A stretch of DNA of 64,000 nt from Flavobacteriaceae bacterium bin25 (GTDB lineage: Bacteria > Bacteroidota > Bacteroidia > Flavobacteriales > Flavobacteriaceae), in assembly GCA_002238525.1 (NCBI GenBank), contig MPMN01000009.1, positions 1 through 64,000 of the forward strand. Reading direction: 5' to 3'. The position numbers and the translations under genes are program-made. Positions 37,062-45,910 of the stretch are shown here, piece by piece; positions within the stretch are counted from its first letter, which is position 1, and each line of letters opens with the position of its first letter. Below the pieces are notes generated by a model. The model saw nothing but the letters and a program-made list of their open reading frames with translations. It was not told where the DNA came from and searched no databases.

Positions 37062-39437
37062 TTGTTTATCCATTTCAAAAATATCGAACGATTACTACTT
37101 ATCTTGTTTTTGGGAATTTCGGTTTCTTACAGCCCCCAAGTAGTAGAAATCTCAACTGAAAACTTGACTATTGGGATTACTGCCAAAGGCAATTTGGCAT
37201 TTATTATTGATAAAAATACTGGTGTTGATTACTTGTACAAACAAGAGCCGAGCAGTCTTTTGTCTATCAAAAATCCAAAAGATACTATAGCCCAGAGGCC
37301 AATTTCGATGAAAATAGACAGAGAGAAAAATATCATTAGTCTGAATTTTAAATCTGGTGCAGTAGTCGACTTGAAGGTCGAAGAGCATGATGAATACTTT
37401 ACCTTAGAATTAGTTAAAGCTACACCCTTGAACAAAGTACCAGCTGTTGTATGGGGACCTTACCCTATATCAATTAAAGGTGTGATTGGAGAAGTGGTTG
37501 GAATTGCTCGGAATAGTGATTTTGCAATTGGACTCCAGTCACTTAATGTGAAAACTACAGGAGGTCAGCTAAACAATGATGAAGGAGATGTACCAAGCCG
37601 TAAAGGAGTAGCATCTAAAACAGATTTTGGATGTACTCTCAACGCTTTTGCAATAGATCGAACTAAAGAGAGGACTGCTGATATCTGGTCAAAGCACTTT
37701 CCCAATATGCCTGTTATGCCAATTAGTGGGGAAAGCGTGGTAGGCTCCAAAATCGCTCTTTTTGGTTGCCCACCTGAAGATGCTCTAGAGACTGTAGGTG
37801 CCATTGAACGTGCAGAAGGTTTGCCCCACCCTCAATTAGATGGGAAATGGATTAAAACTCATCCCGAGAGAAGCAAGGCGTATTTAATAACCACTTTTAC
37901 AGAGGAAAACTTTGATCAAATGCTCCTCTACACTAAAAAGGCAGGAATGAATGCAATCTACCATGCACACCCTTTTAGTAATTGGGGACATTTTCAATTG
38001 ATTCCAGAGCAATTTCCTAATGGATTAGAAGGAATAAAAGCGCTTGTACAAAAGGCAAGTGCACACGGAGTAAGAGTGGGCGTTCACACCTTAACTAACT
38101 TCATAACTCCAAATGATCCCTTTATCACGCCAACTCCAAATGTCAATTTGGCACTAACTGGCAGTGCTTATTTAACAGAAGATATTGATGATGATACAAA
38201 CGAAATAAGTGTTAGCAGTAACCACTACTTTAACAATACTGATTTTGATTGGATGAAGACAATCAAAGTAGGAAACGAATTGATTCGATATCGTTCAGTT
38301 AGTAATGAATCTCCATATAGACTTTTAGAATGTCAAAGGGGAGCTTTTGGAACTACACCATCGAATCATAAACAAGGAGCCTCGGTAGGAAAACTCTTAG
38401 ATCATCCTTATAGAGTATTTTTCCCCAACCACAAACTACAAGATTCACTTATAGACAACCTTATAGAGTTTGTCAATACAACTGGGGTAGCACAAATTGG
38501 CTTTGATGGTCACGAAGGGGCTAAATCAACTGGGCACGGTACCTACTCTCTTGATCATTTTGCCACGCGTATGTTTGATGGTGCTGAACATAATCTCGTA
38601 AATAGTTCTAGCCAAATGACACACAATTATTGGCACGTAAATCATTTTGTCAATTGGGGAGAGCCGTGGTATGCAGGTTTTCGTGAAAGCCAAACCGAAT
38701 ATCGATTCAATAACCAGCTTTTTCTAGAAGAGAATTACCTGCCAAATATGCTAGGATGGTTCTCCCTAACTCCGAGTACAAGCGTAGAAGATTTCGAGTG
38801 GTTGCTTGCAAGATTAGGAGGATACAATGCAGGGTTTGCTTTATATGCTAATCCCGAATCTTTAAGTCTTAATCCTTATACCGATGAAATCTTGGAACTA
38901 GTTAGAATATGGGAGAAAGCACGTCTTAGTGGAGCATTCGATTCGATACGAAATAAGTTAAAAGATGTATCTCTCGAATTTCATCTTAAAGAGATTTCTG
39001 AAAACCAATGGAATCTTATTACATACCAAGATTATGATTTTAGTATTGAAAAAGTAGAATTGCAACCGGGTCAGCCTAAAAATGCACAATGGACTATACA
39101 AAATGAAGCAGAAAGTCAACCTTTTAGGACTCACATTACTCTAGAAGGTGAACAAGACGAATCCATTAACGGAATTTCTATAGGAATTAATAATAATCTT
39201 CCGATTCATATCCCAGAAAAACTAACTGTAGGGCAAACACTTTTAATAGAAAACAATAGCTTTGTTATAAGAGGAAAATCTGGAAATATTCTTATTCAAA
39301 GTGAAATTAATCTACCTATACTGGATGATGGCAATCACAATATAGAGTTTGATTTTCAAAACCAAAATGGCAGCCCTGTTGTCAATGTAAAAGTTAGATT
39401 AGATGGTGAAGAACAAATTGTGTCTTCTAAGAAGTAA
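37062..39437 (+). CDS. Secreted putative glycosidase of unrecognised family (PUL2)
   Basis: 791 residues. I do not recognise a named family. The start is TTG (no ATG precedes the hydrophobic signal LLLILFLGISVSY). Residues about 25-220 look like an N-terminal beta-sandwich (ISTENLTIGITAKGNLAFII; VVWGPYPISI). Residues about 265-620 look like a TIM barrel: ERSKAYLITTFTEENFDQML, AGMNAIYHAHPFSNWGHF, ASAHGVRVGVHTLTNF, VAQIGFDGHEGAKSTGHGTY (a candidate catalytic Asp), and NWGEPWYAGFRESQTEY. The C-terminal 150 residues are a small beta domain. Place and architecture suggest an exo-acting glycoside hydrolase related loosely to alpha-galactosidase-like folds. This is inference from context. Confidence 0.6.
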   Translation: MFIHFKNIERLLLILFLGISVSYSPQVVEISTENLTIGITAKGNLAFIIDKNTGVDYLYKQEPSSLLSIKNPKDTIAQRPISMKIDREKNIISLNFKSGAVVDLKVEEHDEYFTLELVKATPLNKVPAVVWGPYPISIKGVIGEVVGIARNSDFAIGLQSLNVKTTGGQLNNDEGDVPSRKGVASKTDFGCTLNAFAIDRTKERTADIWSKHFPNMPVMPISGESVVGSKIALFGCPPEDALETVGAIERAEGLPHPQLDGKWIKTHPERSKAYLITTFTEENFDQMLLYTKKAGMNAIYHAHPFSNWGHFQLIPEQFPNGLEGIKALVQKASAHGVRVGVHTLTNFITPNDPFITPTPNVNLALTGSAYLTEDIDDDTNEISVSSNHYFNNTDFDWMKTIKVGNELIRYRSVSNESPYRLLECQRGAFGTTPSNHKQGASVGKLLDHPYRVFFPNHKLQDSLIDNLIEFVNTTGVAQIGFDGHEGAKSTGHGTYSLDHFATRMFDGAEHNLVNSSSQMTHNYWHVNHFVNWGEPWYAGFRESQTEYRFNNQLFLEENYLPNMLGWFSLTPSTSVEDFEWLLARLGGYNAGFALYANPESLSLNPYTDEILELVRIWEKARLSGAFDSIRNKLKDVSLEFHLKEISENQWNLITYQDYDFSIEKVELQPGQPKNAQWTIQNEAESQPFRTHITLEGEQDESINGISIGINNNLPIHIPEKLTVGQTLLIENNSFVIRGKSGNILIQSEINLPILDDGNHNIEFDFQNQNGSPVVNVKVRLDGEEQIVSSKK

Positions 39438-39634
39438 AACTTCAGGATGAGCATAAAAATTTATCATCATAGGTAATAAAGATTTTTGCTAGTTCTACTA
39501 TATAAATTTGAAGTATAAGGTTATTGAGACAATTATTTGTATTTTGAAAAAAAGTTAAAGTCGTTAAACAAAGAGAATACCTAATAGATTGAATTAATCA
39601 TAAATTTTAAACACATTATTTCTAACTGAATGTC

Positions 39635-40945
39635 ATGAATCATAATAATATAATAGGGTATACTATTTTATGTATACTCTTTAGCACTGTGTCAATTACT
39701 GCTCAAGAAGGAAAGGATGCTATTACCAGTCCTTCTGAGTACACCACAGCCTTATACAAGGCGGCTCCGGATGGAGTAGAAACCCGTTGGATTAGTGCCG
39801 AAAATCTTCAAGGTCTTAAAGGAGAAGGTGGTCAATCCAATAAAGGGGCAAAAGGCGATGCGTTTTTTGTTCTTGCTCCTGGAGAAAGGAAAGTTATTTT
39901 TGATCAGAAAGGAGCAGGTCTCATTACCCGAATTTGGCTCACGAGTACGATTGTTTGGGCCAAGGAAATTCGTCGAGAAATGACCATTGATATGTTTTGG
40001 GATGATGCTGAAAAACCAGCAGTGTCGGCTCCTATCACAGATTTTTTTGGTGTAGGCCTAGGTGAAATGCTTCCCTTTGAAAATGCTCTTTTTGCTCAAC
40101 CTGAGGGACGTTCCTTCAACAGCTTTATACCAATGCCTTATCGCACAGCAGCACGAATTGAAGTGACTAACGAATCTCAGTACTATGCCATGTTATATTA
40201 TGATGTAGATTTCTTAAAAGTGCCAAAACATGATAAAGATGTTCTTTATTTCCATGCTTATTGGAGTAGAGATCTCAAAACTAAACTTGGAGAAGACTTT
40301 GAAATCTTACCGAAGGTAAATGGTAAAGGGCGTTACTTGGGAACAAACATTGGAGTGATTGGTAACCCTGATTACCAGGGCACTTGGTTTGGAGAGGGAG
40401 AAGTTAAGATATACCTTGATGGAGATAATGAATTAGCAACCTTGGTAGGTACTGGCACCGAAGATTATGTAGGCACAGGCTGGGGTCAAGGGAAATTTAA
40501 CCAGCAGTATCACGGTTCATTGATTTCAGACAAAGAAAATGATTTGTACGCTTTTTATAGATACCATATACCAGATCCTGTATTTTTCCACAAAGATTGT
40601 AGGGTTACGATACAGCAAATTGGTAACTCACAAAAACCCAAAATTCAGGAAATGCTAAAAAATGGAGCAGAATTGGAGTTAGTTTGGCTTTATACCTATG
40701 GCAAAGATGTTGCTAGGAGTACCGAGGCTCCTGTGGTTAACAGATTGCTTTCCATGGAAAATCCTCCGGCATTGGACTCGGAAGATTTTGGTATCGGATC
40801 AACTAATTTTTATAGAAGAGATGATGTTTCAGCAACGGCATATTTTTATCTTGATAAACCATATAGTGAATTACCTTCATTGCCCCCTAAAGAACATCGT
40901 AATAAGCACCTTCAAGAAAGGGTTTTCAAAAACACCGGTGAGTAA
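39635..40945 (+). CDS. GH172 (DUF2961) glycosidase, secreted (PUL2)
   Basis: 436 residues with a signal peptide (to about residue 23). DUF2961 landmarks run in order: TRWISAENLQGLKGEGG, GAGLITRIWLTST, MTIDMFWDDAEKPAVSAPIT, DFFGVGLGE, SFIPMPYRTAARIEVTNES, YLGTNIGVIG, GEGEVKIYLDGD, TGTEDYVGTGWG and the YRYHIPDPVFF segment. The former DUF2961 is the GH172 family, with members acting on alpha-D-fructofuranosides or alpha-D-arabinofuranosides; the substrate here is not fixed by sequence. It follows the unclassified enzyme gene by 197 bases and belongs to the PUL2 degradative set. Confidence 0.88.
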   Translation: MNHNNIIGYTILCILFSTVSITAQEGKDAITSPSEYTTALYKAAPDGVETRWISAENLQGLKGEGGQSNKGAKGDAFFVLAPGERKVIFDQKGAGLITRIWLTSTIVWAKEIRREMTIDMFWDDAEKPAVSAPITDFFGVGLGEMLPFENALFAQPEGRSFNSFIPMPYRTAARIEVTNESQYYAMLYYDVDFLKVPKHDKDVLYFHAYWSRDLKTKLGEDFEILPKVNGKGRYLGTNIGVIGNPDYQGTWFGEGEVKIYLDGDNELATLVGTGTEDYVGTGWGQGKFNQQYHGSLISDKENDLYAFYRYHIPDPVFFHKDCRVTIQQIGNSQKPKIQEMLKNGAELELVWLYTYGKDVARSTEAPVVNRLLSMENPPALDSEDFGIGSTNFYRRDDVSATAYFYLDKPYSELPSLPPKEHRNKHLQERVFKNTGE

Positions 40946-41251
40946 GGATTTATTTGGCTTAAATAAAACTAACAAGCAAATCAATGTCAGTGAAATTTAC
41001 TGAATCTTATGTCATACAAAGATTCACAATAGAATTTGGTTGTAGAAATTACTCAACCTAATTGTTGTCACTACCTATATGTTGCTTTTGGATCTTAAGT
41101 TCCAAAATATTTCATACGCAGATCTGGTAACTCAAATCAAGCAAATGTCAACAGATTAAAACTTAAAGTGTTGTTCTTGTCATTTTATAGAATCATGTTC
41201 TCTTTTTTATTCAACAATCCACTCAAATCAAATTAATTATTTAAGAAAAAA
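40946..41251. other. Intergenic region, nothing recognised
   Basis: About 305 AT-rich bases between the GH172 gene and the next PUL2 enzyme gene. No ORF or strong hairpin seen. Confidence 0.4.
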
Positions 41252-44179
41252 ATGAAATCAATATCCAATTTGATGCTTTACGTGTCCTTTCTAAACCTGA
41301 CTTTCTATTGGGGTTATGCTCAGGATGTCACTTCTAAAATAGATAGTTTACCTCTAATTGGTGGTATACACGAGAGTGGCATTACTGATGACTGGCTCAT
41401 TGACCCTTCTGAAGCTAGGGCTAAAGTGTTTAAAAATGAAATAGGCAACGACCTAATTCTGTCTAATGGAATCATTTCCCGCACCTTTAGAATAGAACCC
41501 AATGTGACTACCACAAGTTTCAATAACATAACTGAAAGCGAAGAGCTAATAAGAGCTGTTGGCCCCGAGGGTATCATCAAGGTAGATGGTTATTTTTTTA
41601 ATGTCGGTGGTTTAATAGGTCAACCAAATTTAGCATTTCTATATCCTGATTGGATAGATAATTTAGAATCTGATCCTCTTTCATTCCATTTCTATGACTT
41701 CAGTATTGGTTCGCCCAAACCCCGTTTAGATTGGAATCGTGTAAGACATCATGCACCAGGTATAAGTTGGCCTCCAAATGGTATTCACCTTAAGATGAAT
41801 TATCGGTTACTAGATTTACAGCCGGAAGATTTGGTAGAGATTTCCCAAAACAGTGCCTTGGGTAGAAATACGATTTATAAGGATGCATTTACAGAACTAT
41901 CTGATCAATGGAAAATCATTAAATCAGAAGCAAATACTAAGGGCTCTTTTGTCCATGAGGGAAGAGTGGGTGAAATATATACTCCAAACAATACAGCCAT
42001 ATATGCAGAATACCAGCTTCCTAAGGGTACTAGACTTGTAGAAACATCAGTTGATGTTGGCACAGACCTCAGTGGTGCTTGGGGCCCCGGGATGGCATTG
42101 GTTTGGAGCGATAAAATCATAAAATTTAATTTGCGACCTGGAAATGAATCTGGCAATAACAATAATGAGCCTTGGATGTTTACTGTCTTTGATGGGAACC
42201 GTGAAAACACTAATGCTGGAGGAAAAAATAACCTTGATTTAAACCAGATATGGCATCTTCGGATTCGATTAGAAGGTAATGAGGCATTTTGCGAAGCCAA
42301 GCCAAATGGGGGTAGGTGGAAAACTGTTGAGGCGATATCTTTCGATGGAGATATTCCTGATCCTATTTCGGCACGCATTGGTAAATTTGGCCCAAGAGCA
42401 GAGGGCAAGGATGCTCCATATACTGGTGATTTAGTCCACCTAACATTTCATGATTTTGCTGCCTATTCAAACATACAAAACTCTCTTCTTGAACAGCTTG
42501 AAACAAAAGTTCAAGATTTAAGGAACCTTGAAGTGTCTGTACACTATGAGTTGTATGATGGGATTCCTGTGGTCTCAAAGTGGTTGGAGATACATAATGA
42601 TTCTGAGATAGATTTTCGAATTGAGGAAATAGTTTCAGAACATCTATCCATAGCTGATCATGATCCTTATCCAGAACATAGAAATCATCCTGAGTATATG
42701 TCTCGACCGAATATTCATTTGGAAACCAACTATGCGTTTTCTGCTGGAAAGTCCAAAATAGCTAGTGTTCATTCAGTTCATTGGAAAGCTGACCAAGACT
42801 ATTTCACACAGATATCTTGGAGACAAACAATTCCGAATCTTGTTCAGGTATATCCAGAAAGGGGTTATAATGTTGATTTAACTCCCGGCTCAACTCTTGA
42901 ATCCATTCGAACTTTTATTCTTCCATACGATTCCTACGAAAAAGAAAGGCAAGGTATTTCTCTCCGTAAAATGTACCGTACCATTGCGCCTTGGATCACA
43001 GAGAACCCCATGATGTTTCATGTTACACGTTCGGGATGGGAAGAGTTCAAGCTTGCAATTGATCAAGCGGCAGAAGTGGGTTATGAAATGGTCAATTTTT
43101 CTTTTGGAAGTGGTTTTAATCCAGAAGATGAAAGCGATACCAATGTTAATAACATGAAGAAATATGCTGATTATGCCGATAGTAAGGGTATTGGCATAGG
43201 TACTTATAGCCTATTAGCATCGCGCTCGATCAGTGAAAAAGATGATGTGATTAATCCAAAAACCGGCAAAAGAGGTGGATTTGCAACTTTTCTAAATTCT
43301 CCTTGTCTTGGTAGCGAATGGGGGCTAGATTATTTTCGGAAACTCTATAAAATATATAACCAAACAGGATTTCTTACCTTAACACATGATGGAAACTATC
43401 CGGGAGATGCTTGTGCCTCAACTACACATCCTGGGCATAGGGACTATGATGATTCCCAGTTTGAACAGTGGAGAATCATCACTGATTTTTACAAATGGTG
43501 CAAGTCCAAAGGAGTATATCTGAGAGTTCCTGACTACTATTACCTTTCTGGTTCAAATCACCAGGGTGTAGGTTATCGTGAAAACAACTGGTCATTGCCT
43601 AGGCGCCATCAACTAATTCATACCCGTCAAAATATATTTGATGGTACTTGGGAAAGTACTCCCACTATGCGTTGGAGTTTTATCCCACTGGCCCAGTATC
43701 ATGGTGGAGGATCCGCTGCAACTATAGAACCTCTGAAAAAGCACTTAGAACATTATGAAATGATGCTGGTAAGTAATTTGGGAATGGGCTTACAATCTGT
43801 ATTAAGAGGTCCGAGAATCTACGATTCCGAAACAACAAAGAATATGGTAAAACGAGTAGTTGAGTGGTATAAAAAATATCGCACTATTTTAGAAAGCGAC
43901 ATCATTCATTTGCGAAGAGCAGACGGGCGAGATATTGATTATATGATGCATATAAATCCTGATAACAAGGAAAAAGGACTGTTGATGGTGTTTAATCCCA
44001 CCAATGATCCCATCACAAAAAAGATTACTGTTCCTCTTTACTATTCTGGGTTGAATCATAAAGCGAGCATTCGGGAACAGGAGGGAGAGTCTAAGGAGTA
44101 TGAATTAGACCGAGGGTATGAGGTACAATTAGAGGTAACTGCACAACCCAATTGGTACAATTGGTATGTTATCGAATGA
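41252..44179 (+). CDS. Secreted GH36-like (clan GH-D) glycosidase with inserted LamG-like domain (PUL2)
   Basis: 975 residues with a signal peptide. The N-terminal supersandwich (about 45-200; SNGIISRTFRI) is interrupted by a concanavalin/LamG-like beta-jelly-roll (about 205-405; TKGSFVHEGRVGEIYTPNNT to HLTFHDFAAYSN). The supersandwich then resumes (VHYELYDGIPVVSKWLEIHN), followed by a TIM barrel with HVTRSGWEEFKLAIDQAAEV, YEMVNFSFGSGFN, GIGTYSLLASRS and LTHDGNYPGDACAS, where the Asp is the likely nucleophile by analogy with GH36. A C-terminal beta domain ends the protein. This domain order resembles alpha-galactosidase/alpha-N-acetylgalactosaminidase families. The inserted lectin-like domain is unusual and may bind the polysaccharide. 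Confidence 0.72.
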   Translation: MKSISNLMLYVSFLNLTFYWGYAQDVTSKIDSLPLIGGIHESGITDDWLIDPSEARAKVFKNEIGNDLILSNGIISRTFRIEPNVTTTSFNNITESEELIRAVGPEGIIKVDGYFFNVGGLIGQPNLAFLYPDWIDNLESDPLSFHFYDFSIGSPKPRLDWNRVRHHAPGISWPPNGIHLKMNYRLLDLQPEDLVEISQNSALGRNTIYKDAFTELSDQWKIIKSEANTKGSFVHEGRVGEIYTPNNTAIYAEYQLPKGTRLVETSVDVGTDLSGAWGPGMALVWSDKIIKFNLRPGNESGNNNNEPWMFTVFDGNRENTNAGGKNNLDLNQIWHLRIRLEGNEAFCEAKPNGGRWKTVEAISFDGDIPDPISARIGKFGPRAEGKDAPYTGDLVHLTFHDFAAYSNIQNSLLEQLETKVQDLRNLEVSVHYELYDGIPVVSKWLEIHNDSEIDFRIEEIVSEHLSIADHDPYPEHRNHPEYMSRPNIHLETNYAFSAGKSKIASVHSVHWKADQDYFTQISWRQTIPNLVQVYPERGYNVDLTPGSTLESIRTFILPYDSYEKERQGISLRKMYRTIAPWITENPMMFHVTRSGWEEFKLAIDQAAEVGYEMVNFSFGSGFNPEDESDTNVNNMKKYADYADSKGIGIGTYSLLASRSISEKDDVINPKTGKRGGFATFLNSPCLGSEWGLDYFRKLYKIYNQTGFLTLTHDGNYPGDACASTTHPGHRDYDDSQFEQWRIITDFYKWCKSKGVYLRVPDYYYLSGSNHQGVGYRENNWSLPRRHQLIHTRQNIFDGTWESTPTMRWSFIPLAQYHGGGSAATIEPLKKHLEHYEMMLVSNLGMGLQSVLRGPRIYDSETTKNMVKRVVEWYKKYRTILESDIIHLRRADGRDIDYMMHINPDNKEKGLLMVFNPTNDPITKKITVPLYYSGLNHKASIREQEGESKEYELDRGYEVQLEVTAQPNWYNWYVIE

Positions 44180-44491
44180 GAAAGGTATTTATTAATACAA
44201 TTTGAAGAAATGTCTGGAACCTATATTTAAAACGAACATCTCGGTTGATAGAGTGAAACCTGATAGAAATTATTAGATAAACTTGTAGGGGTAAGAATAT
44301 TTTTAGAGAAGTAAAAGCGTATCAATAAACTGAGGAGATTAATCTTGTAATGTAATGTTGCTTTACTAGGATTGCTGTTTATTTGTTGATAACGGAGATT
44401 CTGATTCACTTTGCGTCATACACTTTGGTTGATAGTAGCGTTTGATTTCTAGTCAATAATTGTTGCTAAATTTATCAAGGAATTCAATCAT
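44180..44491. other. Intergenic region between PUL2 and the methyltransferase
   Basis: About 310 bases. A 60-codon minus-strand frame here has no recognisable features and is not called. This marks the end of PUL2. Confidence 0.4.
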
Positions 44492-45286
44492 ATGAAACTA
44501 AACACTATCTATAACGAGAGCTGCGTGAAGACTATGGAGAAAATGCCTGATAACATTATAGATCTTGTAGTTACTTCTCCTCCATATGACCATATGCGTG
44601 AGTATGATGGAAATTTTACTTTTTCTTTCAAAACTATAGCTAAATCATTATTTCGAGTGATGAAGCTGAGAGGCGTAGTCGTTTGGGTTGTTGGTGATCA
44701 AACCATCAAGGGTGATGAGACAGGATCGTCATTCAAACAGGCACTTTATTTTAAAAGCATTGGATTTAACTTATTTGATACAATGATTTATCTAAAGCCT
44801 CCTCGGGGGGCGGTAGGAAATAATAAAACCTATTGGCAGTCTTTTGAGTATATGTTTGTTTTGAGCAAAGGTTTGCCCAAAACGATTAATCTAATTAGGG
44901 ATAGAGAAAATAAGGAATCTCGGAGGGGAGATAATGGTACGAAGCGTTTGCCTAATGGTAGTCTTTTAAAATTAAGTCGAGGTGGGTATACAAAAATGGG
45001 ACGCAGAACAAATGTATGGGAATATAATACTGGCAAAGGACATTCTGCGACCGATCGTATTGCACATAAACATCCTGCCATATTCCCTGAAAAACTTGCT
45101 GAAGATCATATTCTTTCTTGGAGTAATCCTAACGACTTGGTCTATGATCCTTTTCTAGGTTCTGGTACAACATCTTATATGGCCTTAAAAAATGATCGAA
45201 AGTGGTTGGGTAGTGAAATTAATGAAGATTACTGTTTACTTGCTGAGCAAAGGATGAATAAGAATTTAATTAATACAGAAGGCTAG
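44492..45286 (+). CDS. Site-specific DNA methyltransferase (beta-class, SPPY type)
   Basis: 264 residues. The catalytic motif IV is TSPPYDHMREYDG near residues 28-40, followed by the target-recognition region and then the AdoMet-binding motif I DPFLGSGTTSYMAL near residue 228. Motif IV before motif I is the beta-class order, and S-P-P-Y is typical of N4-cytosine enzymes, though N6-adenine specificity cannot be excluded. The next gene starts within three bases of its stop and encodes an HNH nuclease, suggesting a type II restriction-modification operon. No specificity subunit is seen, so the recognition sequence is unknown. Confidence 0.88.
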   Translation: MKLNTIYNESCVKTMEKMPDNIIDLVVTSPPYDHMREYDGNFTFSFKTIAKSLFRVMKLRGVVVWVVGDQTIKGDETGSSFKQALYFKSIGFNLFDTMIYLKPPRGAVGNNKTYWQSFEYMFVLSKGLPKTINLIRDRENKESRRGDNGTKRLPNGSLLKLSRGGYTKMGRRTNVWEYNTGKGHSATDRIAHKHPAIFPEKLAEDHILSWSNPNDLVYDPFLGSGTTSYMALKNDRKWLGSEINEDYCLLAEQRMNKNLINTEG

Positions 45287-45288
45287 TG

Positions 45289-45690
45289 ATGACTAAACGT
45301 TGTAAAGTCTGTCAAATAGTACTCCCATTAGAACAATTTGCAAAAAATCAATACAACAAAGCAGGAGAAGTAATTCGACGTAGTGAATGTAAAGATTGCA
45401 GAAAAAATAAGAAACCAATCTCCAACAGACGAAAAATAAATTACGAAGAGTTTCACCCAAGGCCAGAAATTGGTGATTCTTTTCATTGTCCTATATGTCA
45501 AAGAACTTTAATTATTGAAAAAAGTCGGTACATTAATCTGGATAACAACCACCATACTGGTGAAATAAGGGGTTATTTATGTAATGATTGTAACACAGGT
45601 TTGGGTAAATTCAAAGATGATCCAAAGATTATTGAGCGAGCTATCCAATGGATTAAAGGAACGATTAACATTATAGCAATGTGTTATTAA
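45289..45690 (+). CDS. Endonuclease VII-like HNH protein, candidate restriction enzyme
   Basis: 133 residues from ATG 45289; a GTG at 45286 overlaps the methyltransferase stop. Two Cys pairs (CKVC near the start, CKDC near 38) are followed by CPIC and then the endonuclease VII-type segment LDNNHHTGEIRGYLCNDCNTGLGKF in parts. In the family the active site usually reads D-H-x-H, then R-G-x-L-C-x-x-C-N. Here the first His is Asn (D-N-N-H) while the Asp, second His and final Asn are kept. It may use the second His, or be impaired. Its position makes it the probable restriction partner of the methyltransferase. Confidence 0.75.
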   Translation: MTKRCKVCQIVLPLEQFAKNQYNKAGEVIRRSECKDCRKNKKPISNRRKINYEEFHPRPEIGDSFHCPICQRTLIIEKSRYINLDNNHHTGEIRGYLCNDCNTGLGKFKDDPKIIERAIQWIKGTINIIAMCY

Positions 45691-45910
45691 TTGCTGAACC
45701 AGTGTAGGCACAGTGTGCCAAAATCTGTGTAAATAGGTAGAAGAGGGTTACCAGATTTGGTTTTAGAGATAAGAAAAAATTGAAGATTATAGAGATTACT
45801 TTCTTAGACAGACTTCTTTTCTTCGTTTGACTATAGATAGTAAACCTAATTTATTATAAATCTTACTCACCAATTATAATAACTCACAAATAGATTTGGG
45901 AAAAAGTAAC

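Noticed and set aside
45707..45719. Palindrome GGCACAGTGTGCC after the restriction-modification genes, considered as a controller-protein operator
   Set aside because: It is downstream of both genes, no controller protein gene is present, and one 6-bp arm palindrome can arise by chance.
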